Positions 1 through 4,613 of a stretch of 9,008 nucleotides of DNA are shown here, piece by piece. The position numbers and the translations under genes were made by a program. Below the pieces are notes generated by a model, which saw only the letters and a list, made by a program, of their open reading frames with translations, did not search any database and was not told the DNA's origin. This DNA is from Acidimicrobiaceae bacterium (GTDB lineage: Bacteria > Actinomycetota > Acidimicrobiia > Acidimicrobiales > Palsa-688). The stretch is taken from contig PMLI01000349.1 of the NCBI GenBank assembly GCA_003158835.1, forward strand, positions 1 to 9,008, read 5' to 3'. The first letter of the stretch is position 1; every line of letters begins with the position of its first letter.

Positions 1-307
1 GTTCCAGCGAGCCGGTCGAGTAATTGAAGGCAAGGTGCTGGACGCTGAACAGGAGCAGCATCATCACGTCCCCGAAGAGCCCGGCGGCAACGCCCGTCAA
101 CACGATCCCCAACCAGAACGGCGCGCTGAGGGCAGCATCTCCGTCGCCGGTGGCGTTCGGTTGTTCCGTGGCGCCCCGCCCGGAGGGCAGACGCCACTTC
201 AATAACGGCAGCGGCCGGCGCAGGCGCCCTGACCTTTGGTGACGTTCGGGCCCTTGGTGACGGTCGGGCGAAGCTCGTCCGCCGTCCTCCGCGGGCGCCG
301 GCGACAT
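1..307 (-). CDS. ClC-type chloride channel / H+-Cl- antiporter, N-terminal fragment
   Basis: Partial gene running off the left edge; 102 N-terminal residues are visible. Residues 1-62 are hydrophilic and rich in Arg, Pro and Gly. Residues 63-90 form the first hydrophobic helix (FWLGIVLTGVAAGLFGD...), followed by SVQHLAFNYSTGSLE. The G-V-A-A-G-L helix followed by VQHLAF is the typical start of bacterial ClC proteins, membrane dimers that move chloride, often in exchange for protons. The selectivity-filter motifs (GSGIP, GKEGP) lie outside the window, so family membership rests on the N-terminus only. The ATG at 305-307 is the first start after an in-frame TGA further upstream. Its ribosome binding site is weak (a G-run about 10 nt before), so a start at TTG or CTG nearer the helix is possible. 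It points the same way as the TauE/SafE gene 132 bp upstream. Confidence 0.7.
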   Translation of the reverse strand, partial: MSPAPAEDGGRASPDRHQGPERHQRSGRLRRPLPLLKWRLPSGRGATEQPNATGDGDAALSAPFWLGIVLTGVAAGLFGDVMMLLLFSVQHLAFNYSTGSLE

Positions 308-360
308 CAGAGCGGGCCCCCGTTCACAGGGGCACCGGCGACATCAGAGGGGGCCCCGGT
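298..360. repeat. imperfect direct repeat, 37-bp period, two copies over the ClC start
   Basis: Positions 298-323 and 335-360 match at 24 of 26 bases, and the first 15 bases (CCGGCGACATCAGAG) are identical. The left copy contains the ATG (305-307, minus strand) of the ClC gene. The right copy therefore carries a second ATG-TCG-CCG (344-336, minus strand), out of frame because the period is 37 bp. That upstream ATG opens a six-codon reading frame (MSPVPL) ending at TGA 326-324. It looks like a local tandem duplication of the translation start region; whether the mini-frame is used is unknown. Confidence 0.7.
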
Positions 361-372
361 CATGGGGCCCCC
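349..372 (-). terminator. GC-rich hairpin downstream of the TauE/SafE gene
   Basis: Perfect 9-bp inverted repeat: GGGGGCCCC at 349-357 and GGGGCCCCC at 364-372, with a six-base loop (GGTCAT). It lies about 70 bp past the stop of the TauE/SafE gene and upstream of the ClC start, so it could end transcription or act as a leader structure. No T-tract follows on the minus strand, so a classic intrinsic terminator is not shown. It partly overlaps the right copy of the direct repeat, so it may be a by-product of that duplication. Confidence 0.35.
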
Positions 373-439
373 ACCCAGATGGGGCGCGCCGGCAGTTCAG
401 CATCCTCCGGTGGCAAGCCTAGCTACCGCCACTCCCGGG

Positions 440-1192
440 TCAGCGGTAAGCGTCGAGGCCGAGGTGTACGGCCAGTCCCAGACCGGCGCAGGCGATGAGG
501 ATGCGCAGCGGGGCGGCCGGGACCTTGCGCACGACGATGGGCCCCAAGCGGCCCCCAGCCAAGAACCCGACGCCGAGCGGCGCCACCGCCGACCAGCGCA
601 CCGGCCCCCACACGACGAACGCCACCGCCGCCATGGCATTGGCCGAGCCCAGGAGCACGTTCCGCAGCGCCATGGTGCGGGCCAGTGGCTCGGACGTGCC
701 CACCAGGAGCAGGGCGAGCAGCACCACCCCGGCGGCGGCACCGAAGTACCCGCCGTAGATGGCCACGAGGAACAGGCCCAGGCTCAGCAGTACCCTCGAC
801 CGTCGGCGAGGCGAAGAAGCGACGCTCGGGGCGTGTCGCGGCACGACCACGGCCAGCGACGCCAGCCCGATGAGCCAGGGGACCAGGCGGGCGAAGGCCA
901 CTGAGGGGGTGGCCAGCAGGAGCAGGCCGCCGACGGCGCCGCCGGCGATGGCGATGGGGGCCAGCCCGCGCACGGTCCGGCCCTGGCCCCGGAGCTCGGG
1001 GCGAAAACCCCACACCGACCCGAGGCTGCTGAATACGAGGGCGACCGTGTTGGTCACGTTGGCGCTCACCGGCGACAGGCCCGCCGCCAACAACGCCGGG
1101 TAGCTGACCAGGGAGGCCAACCCGGCCACGCTGCCACTCAGCCCGCCACCGAACCCGGCCAGTAACAACCACAGTGGATCGAGTAGTCGCAA
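440..1192 (-). CDS. TauE/SafE-family (PF01925-like) membrane permease
   Basis: About 250 residues of strongly hydrophobic sequence, the usual size for this family of membrane proteins linked to export or import of sulfite, sulfonates and other organic anions. The first half holds the hallmark region at residues 13-60: GFGGGLSGSVAGLASLVSYP, then AAGLSP followed by NVTNTVALVFSSLGS. The second half (135-250) repeats the pattern with GGYFGAAAGVVLLALLL, then ALRNVLLGSANA and a terminal LGVGFLAGGRLGPIVVRK segment. This two-fold repeat is typical of the family. The reading frame stays open far upstream, to 2218, but that part is antisense to a methyltransferase and has no membrane character. No ATG or GTG lies close before the domain, so I chose TTG at 1190-1192, just before the first helix, although no good ribosome binding site precedes it; TTG at 1166-1168 is an alternative. 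The gene diverges from the methyltransferase operon. Substrate unknown. Confidence 0.83.
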   Translation of the reverse strand: MRLLDPLWLLLAGFGGGLSGSVAGLASLVSYPALLAAGLSPVSANVTNTVALVFSSLGSVWGFRPELRGQGRTVRGLAPIAIAGGAVGGLLLLATPSVAFARLVPWLIGLASLAVVVPRHAPSVASSPRRRSRVLLSLGLFLVAIYGGYFGAAAGVVLLALLLVGTSEPLARTMALRNVLLGSANAMAAVAFVVWGPVRWSAVAPLGVGFLAGGRLGPIVVRKVPAAPLRILIACAGLGLAVHLGLDAYR

Positions 1193-1315
1193 TGTCTGTC
1201 CGGCCCTGGCAGGTGATCCTATGCGGTCGCGTCCGGGGGCCCGGTTGTCGCCCCCGGGCCCTAGGCTCGCCCTTCGACCACTTCCTGGTCCAACACCCCA
1301 ACCAAGGAGAACGAA
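1193..1315. promoter_or_regulatory. divergent intergenic region with GC-rich hairpin
   Basis: This 123-bp gap separates the minus-strand permease from the plus-strand methyltransferase and should hold promoters for both. The clearest structure is an inverted repeat: 1231-1240 pairs with 1250-1259 (ten positions, one G-T wobble) around a nine-base loop. A TAGGCT at 1262-1267 fits the loose actinobacterial -10 pattern TAnnnT, but no -35 sits at proper spacing, so no promoter is called. The repeat could be an operator or leader hairpin. Confidence 0.4.
1304..1309 (+). promoter_or_regulatory. ribosome binding site AAGGAG that fixes a CTG start
   Basis: AAGGAG lies six bases before CTG at 1316-1318, which is in frame with the methyltransferase. 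It is the best Shine-Dalgarno match I noticed in the window. No ATG, GTG or TTG lies in frame between the upstream TAG (1262-1264) and this CTG, so it argues strongly for CTG initiation. Confidence 0.75.
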
Positions 1316-2107
1316 CTGCAAGCAACAGGCCCGAACCGCTTCGCCCGGCACCTCTTCGACGGCCTTCCGGCCCGTTACGACCGCCTGGCCGAGGTGCTGT
1401 CCTTCGGCCAGAACGGTCGCTGGCGCAAGGCCATGGTGGACGCCGTCGTCGGCATCTCCCCCTCCCGGGTGCTCGACGTCGCCACCGGCCCGGCCGGGGT
1501 CGCCCTGCAGCTGGCGGCTCGGACCGGGGCTCAGGTGACCGGCATCGACGTCACCCCACAGATGCTGAAGGCGGCCCAGGCCAACCTGGCCCGCAGCCCG
1601 GCCGGGGAGCACGTCACCCTGGTCCTGGGGCGGGCCGAGGACTTGCCCTTTGCCGATGCCACCTTCGACGCTCTCAGCTTCACCTACCTTCTCCGTTACG
1701 TGGCCGACCCGGCGGCCACGCTGGCGGAGCTCGTACGCGTCGTAAAGCCCGGAGGGGTGATTGCCAGCCTGGAGTTCCACCCGCCCCGAGGCGTCCCCTG
1801 GCACCCGCTGTGGTTCCTCTACACCCGCTTTGTCCTGCCCGCCGCCGGTTGGGCCCTGGGGGGCCGGGAATGGCTCGACGTGGGCCGCTTCCTGGGCCCG
1901 TCGATATCGGGCCATTACCGGCGCTACCCGGTGACCTGGCTTATCGGCGCGTGGCACGACGCCGGTGTCGACGCGATCAGCACCCGCCTCATGAGCCTGG
2001 GTGGGGGGCTGGTGATGTGGGGCCGCAAGTCCGTTAGCCACAGCTCGGCCGGCCTGGAGAGCCAGGTCGCCCACGAGCCGGCCCTCCCCGGGACGGACCG
2101 TGCCTGA
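1316..2107 (+). CDS. UbiE/MenG-like SAM-dependent methyltransferase (CTG start)
   Basis: A 263-residue class I methyltransferase. The N-terminus (RFARHLFDGLPARYDRLAEV, then LSFGQNGRWR) is the conserved lead-in of UbiE/MenG/COQ5-type enzymes, which methylate the quinone ring in ubiquinone or menaquinone synthesis. SAM-binding motif I is VLDVATGPAG (about 52-61); the acidic end of strand 2 is GIDVTPQML (D78); AEDLPFADATFDALSFTYLLRYV and RVVKPGGVIASLEF follow as motifs II-III. Related enzymes act on other lipids, so the substrate is not proven. A GTG at 1394 would remove 26 residues, including the conserved FARHLFDGLPARYD segment; the AAGGAG before CTG 1316 supports the longer form. The stop overlaps the next gene by 8 bp, which suggests translational coupling with the membrane protein downstream. 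Confidence is high for the family, moderate for a quinone substrate. Confidence 0.85.
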   Translation: MQATGPNRFARHLFDGLPARYDRLAEVLSFGQNGRWRKAMVDAVVGISPSRVLDVATGPAGVALQLAARTGAQVTGIDVTPQMLKAAQANLARSPAGEHVTLVLGRAEDLPFADATFDALSFTYLLRYVADPAATLAELVRVVKPGGVIASLEFHPPRGVPWHPLWFLYTRFVLPAAGWALGGREWLDVGRFLGPSISGHYRRYPVTWLIGAWHDAGVDAISTRLMSLGGGLVMWGRKSVSHSSAGLESQVAHEPALPGTDRA

Positions 2108-2867
2108 CAGGCTCGACGGGGTACCGGGAAGCGCACCCTCAACCCCCAAACCGGCCTGGTACGCCGTGCCCCCGGGCCGGTGGCGAGATTGGCTCACGGT
2201 GCTGCACCCCCCGTACACGGCCTGGCACCTGAGCTACATCCTGATCGGGGCGAGCATGGCGCCTCGGTTCCACCTCGAGCGCCTGGTTGCCACGCTCATC
2301 GCCTTCGGTTTGGCCGTTGGCATCGGGGCCCACGGCTTGGACGAACTACGAGGTCGGCCCCTGAAGACCGAGATCCCCTCACCCGTGCTCGCCTCTGTCT
2401 CGGTCGCCGCCATCTGCGGGGCGGTAGTGCTGGGAGCCTTGGGGACCGAACAGGTTGGATGGGGGCTGGCCGTTTTCATCGTCCTGGGCGTGGTGCTGGT
2501 GGTCGCCTACAACCTGGAACTGTGGGGCGGCCGCCTACACACGGGGACCGTCTTCGCGCTGGGCTGGGGAGCGTTCCCGCTGCTTACGGCCTACTACGCC
2601 CAGGCCACGACCATCCGCCCGGCGGCCGTTGTGGGGGCTGCGTTCGCGTTCGGCCTGTCGAGCGCGCAGCGGGCGCTCAGCACCGAAGCCAGAGACGTGC
2701 GCCGCCGCGTCGTCACGGTCGACGGCGCGCGGACGTACTCCGACGGGACGCGCCGACCTATCTCCCGCGCATCCCTATTGCGGCCCATCGAGCGCGGTCT
2801 GGTGGCGCTTTCTTGGTCCACCTGCCTGCTCGGGGTGAGCCTGGTCCTGGTCCGAACCGGTCACTAA
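2100..2867 (+). CDS. polytopic membrane protein, UbiA-prenyltransferase-like (function unknown)
   Basis: 255 residues, starting with GTG that overlaps the methyltransferase stop by 8 bp; GTG at 2166 is an alternative start. After about 28 polar residues come WLTVLHPPYTAWHLSYILIG (31-50), hydrophobic segments near 62-78, 97-114, 121-137, 150-170, 174-190 and 235-252, and a conserved-looking cytoplasmic motif AHGLDELRGRPLKTEIP (77-93). That motif sits where UbiA-type prenyltransferases carry their first Asp-rich site (NDxxDxxxD), but here it is DELxGRPLxT, with a single Asp and an adjacent Glu. A second polar stretch, QRALSTEARDVRRRV (190-204), sits where the second UbiA Asp motif might be expected. 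I infer a distant UbiA relative or analogous intramembrane enzyme or transporter of lipid metabolism; I do not recognise a characterised family. Coupling to a UbiE-like methyltransferase fits a quinone or isoprenoid lipid context. Confidence 0.6.
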   Translation: MPDRLDGVPGSAPSTPKPAWYAVPPGRWRDWLTVLHPPYTAWHLSYILIGASMAPRFHLERLVATLIAFGLAVGIGAHGLDELRGRPLKTEIPSPVLASVSVAAICGAVVLGALGTEQVGWGLAVFIVLGVVLVVAYNLELWGGRLHTGTVFALGWGAFPLLTAYYAQATTIRPAAVVGAAFAFGLSSAQRALSTEARDVRRRVVTVDGARTYSDGTRRPISRASLLRPIERGLVALSWSTCLLGVSLVLVRTGH

Positions 2868-3000
2868 ACGCCGGGCCCAGTGCCCAGCCCATGCCCGGTA
2901 CCTGCCGTTGCCAACCCCCGGGCGCTCGGCGGACAGCCGGCGGGTGGCCGGCCGGGTGGCGGTGTGGTTACGGGCCCGCCGTCCCTGGCAGACTGTTCCC

Positions 3001-4050
3001 GTGGTCGAGTGGGTCCGAGTTCAAACGCCGGTACGTGTCCTGGACGCCGGAGGTTGGACGGACACCTGGTTCGCCCGCACCGGGAAGGTCTGCCACGTAG
3101 CCGCCGGCCCTGGCGCCGAAGTGTTCGCCCGCCGGACTGGTCCCCGCCAGTCTGGTCCCGGGCGGTCTGGTCCCGGGCGGGACGGCACCACGGCCGTGCA
3201 ACTGCACGTCCCCGCCTTTTCCGACGACTACGGCTTTACCACGGACGCGCCCCCGGGGCGCCATCCCCTCCTGGAAGCGGCGCTCTGCCGCTGGGCGCCG
3301 AGGGACAGCCACTTGGACGTGACCCTGGCGTCACAGGTCCCTCCCGGATCCAGCCTCGGGACCTCCGCATCGGTGGTGGTGGCTCTACTGGCCGCTCTGC
3401 AGGCCCTGTCCGGCAGTGGCCTTGACCGCATTGCCCTGGCACGCGCCGCCCACGAAGTCGAAACGGTGGATCTCCACCTGCAGAGCGGTGTCCAGGACCA
3501 GGGCGCCGCCGCGTTCGGCGGAGCCAACGTCGTCGACATCGCTCCCTATCCCACGTTCACGGTTCGCCAACTAGCTGTCCCTCCCGAGACCTGGGAAGCG
3601 CTGGGGCGCCGGGTCGTCACGGTCTATTTGGGGGCCCGCCATGATTCCAGCGCCATGCACGAAACAGTCATCAAGCGCCTGGCAGGCGATGACGGGTACG
3701 CCGAGAAGCTCCTGGCACCGATGCGCGCCGCGGCCGAGGACGCGGCGACGGCGCTAGTCGCCGGCGACATCGATGCCTATGGGGACGCCATGATCACCAA
3801 TACCTACGCCCAGGGCGCGCTCCACCCTGCCCTGGTGAGCCCACCGGCCCAGGAGATCATAGATTTAGGCCGCCGCCACGGCGCTGTGGGCTGGAAGGTC
3901 AACGGCGCCGGGGGCAACGGCGGCACGGTCAGCCTGATAGGCCGAGACGACCCGGGCGCCTTGCTCGGCGCCCTCAAGCACCTCGGCGGGGTCACGGTCC
4001 TGAGCTTGCAGCCCTCGCCCGAAGGGGCCCGCGTCGTAGACCAAGGCTGA
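3001..4050 (+). CDS. GHMP-family kinase (HddA/fucokinase-like sugar kinase)
   Basis: About 349 residues from GTG 3001. Three GHMP signatures are visible: TPVRVLDAGGWTDT (9-22), close to the AGGWTDT substrate motif of heptose-7-phosphate and fucose kinases; PPGSSLGTSAS (114-124), the glycine-rich ATP loop; and KVNGAGGNGG (299-308), motif 3. GVQDQGAAAFGGANVVDI (163-180) matches the GxxDQxxxxxGG segment of the HddA/fucokinase branch. Such enzymes transfer the ATP gamma-phosphate to a sugar or small alcohol; the substrate here is unknown. The frame is open upstream (GTG 2962, TTG 2908), but GTG 3001 starts right before the domain. No Shine-Dalgarno is seen; CAGACT at 2989-2994 resembles an actinobacterial -10, so a leaderless message is possible. 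The gene follows the membrane-protein gene after 133 bp and precedes the anti-sigma gene by 17 bp. A 15-bp DNA repeat inserts SGPGR units at 46-60. Confidence 0.8.
   Translation: MVEWVRVQTPVRVLDAGGWTDTWFARTGKVCHVAAGPGAEVFARRTGPRQSGPGRSGPGRDGTTAVQLHVPAFSDDYGFTTDAPPGRHPLLEAALCRWAPRDSHLDVTLASQVPPGSSLGTSASVVVALLAALQALSGSGLDRIALARAAHEVETVDLHLQSGVQDQGAAAFGGANVVDIAPYPTFTVRQLAVPPETWEALGRRVVTVYLGARHDSSAMHETVIKRLAGDDGYAEKLLAPMRAAAEDAATALVAGDIDAYGDAMITNTYAQGALHPALVSPPAQEIIDLGRRHGAVGWKVNGAGGNGGTVSLIGRDDPGALLGALKHLGGVTVLSLQPSPEGARVVDQG
3136..3180 (+). repeat. three 15-bp tandem units inside the GHMP kinase gene
   Basis: Units at 3136-3150, 3151-3165 and 3166-3180; the last two are identical (TCTGGTCCCGGGCGG) and the first is degenerate. 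They are codon-aligned and encode TGPRQ-SGPGR-SGPGR, a Pro/Gly/Arg loop between early beta strands of the N-terminal domain. Being in frame, copy-number change would lengthen or shorten the loop without breaking the gene. Confidence 0.85.
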
Positions 4051-4067
4051 AGCCTCTTGTCACCGCG

Positions 4068-4613
4068 ATGGGTGGCGAGCACGACATCGGGGTATTAAAT
4101 CACGCATCGCCAACCACTTCGGTCTCGTCGAAATCCGTAGCGCCACCCCGACCGAGTGGCGGACCATTGAGGCGTTGGGCCGGACCGGATGACTGCGACT
4201 ACCTCTTGACTGACGTGGCCGTCCGCTCGTTCCCCCACCGGGCGACGTCTGTCTCCGACGCGCGCCACTTCGTCGGGAAGACCCTTAACCGCCTGCCGCC
4301 CGAGATCAGCGACATGGCCCGGCTGCTGGTATCGGAACTGGCCACCAACGCCTTGCTTTACTCGGCCGGGAGCTTCGAGGTTTCGGCCACCTACTGGCCC
4401 CGGCAGAGAGTCGTCCGCATCGGCGTGACCGATGGCGGGGGGGGCGAGCCCAGAGTCGTCCAGCCCGCCACTACCGAGGAACATGGCCGTGGTCTGCAAC
4501 TGGTGGCCACCTTCTCGGACCGCTGGTGGGTGCAGAGACGGCCGCGGGCGCCCGGAAAGACGGTTTGGTTCGAACTGCTGTCGGGGGCACCAAACCCCGT
4601 TACGGGCCTCTGA
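4068..4613 (+). CDS. RsbW/SpoIIAB-like anti-sigma factor ATPase (HATPase_c_2)
   Basis: 181 residues. Residues 1-45 are polar and not conserved-looking; the GHKL-type ATPase fold spans about 55-172. The N box is SELATNALLYSAG (89-101, with Glu90 and Asn94), the G1-like motif is VTDGGGGEPRV (120-130, Asp122), and the G2-like motif is HGRGLQLVATFSDRWWV (139-155), ending with GKTVWFEL. Proteins of this type are cytoplasmic kinases that bind a sigma factor or phosphorylate an anti-sigma antagonist in actinobacterial stress and development switches; the partner here is unknown and no sigma or antagonist gene is adjacent. The N-box position usually occupied by His (TNAxxH) is Tyr98. ATG 4068 lies 17 bp after the kinase stop without a clear ribosome binding site, so a shorter start (for example a TTG near residue 34) is possible. 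The 3' end overlaps the convergent tricorn gene by 14 bp. Confidence 0.82.
   Translation: MGGEHDIGVLNHASPTTSVSSKSVAPPRPSGGPLRRWAGPDDCDYLLTDVAVRSFPHRATSVSDARHFVGKTLNRLPPEISDMARLLVSELATNALLYSAGSFEVSATYWPRQRVVRIGVTDGGGGEPRVVQPATTEEHGRGLQLVATFSDRWWVQRRPRAPGKTVWFELLSGAPNPVTGL

Noticed and set aside
1174..2037. 287-residue plus-strand open frame
   Set aside because: Overlaps the methyltransferase in another frame and reads as Arg/Pro/Gly-rich shadow sequence.
1193..2218. Upstream extension of the TauE/SafE frame to a 592-residue minus-strand protein
   Set aside because: It is antisense to the whole methyltransferase gene and shows no domain or membrane pattern; high GC leaves the frame open by chance.
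2871..2898. CCGGGC/GCCCGG inverted repeat after the membrane-protein stop as a terminator
   Set aside because: Only six pairs around a 16-base loop and no T-tract; expected by chance at this GC content.
2965..2994. Promoter for a leaderless GHMP kinase message
   Set aside because: CAGACT resembles a -10, but the hexamer at proper -35 spacing (TGGTTA) is a poor match; kept only as a remark in the gene entry.
2180..3100. 306-residue plus-strand open frame
   Set aside because: Shifted-frame shadow of the membrane protein; Arg/Gly/Pro-rich with no membrane segments.
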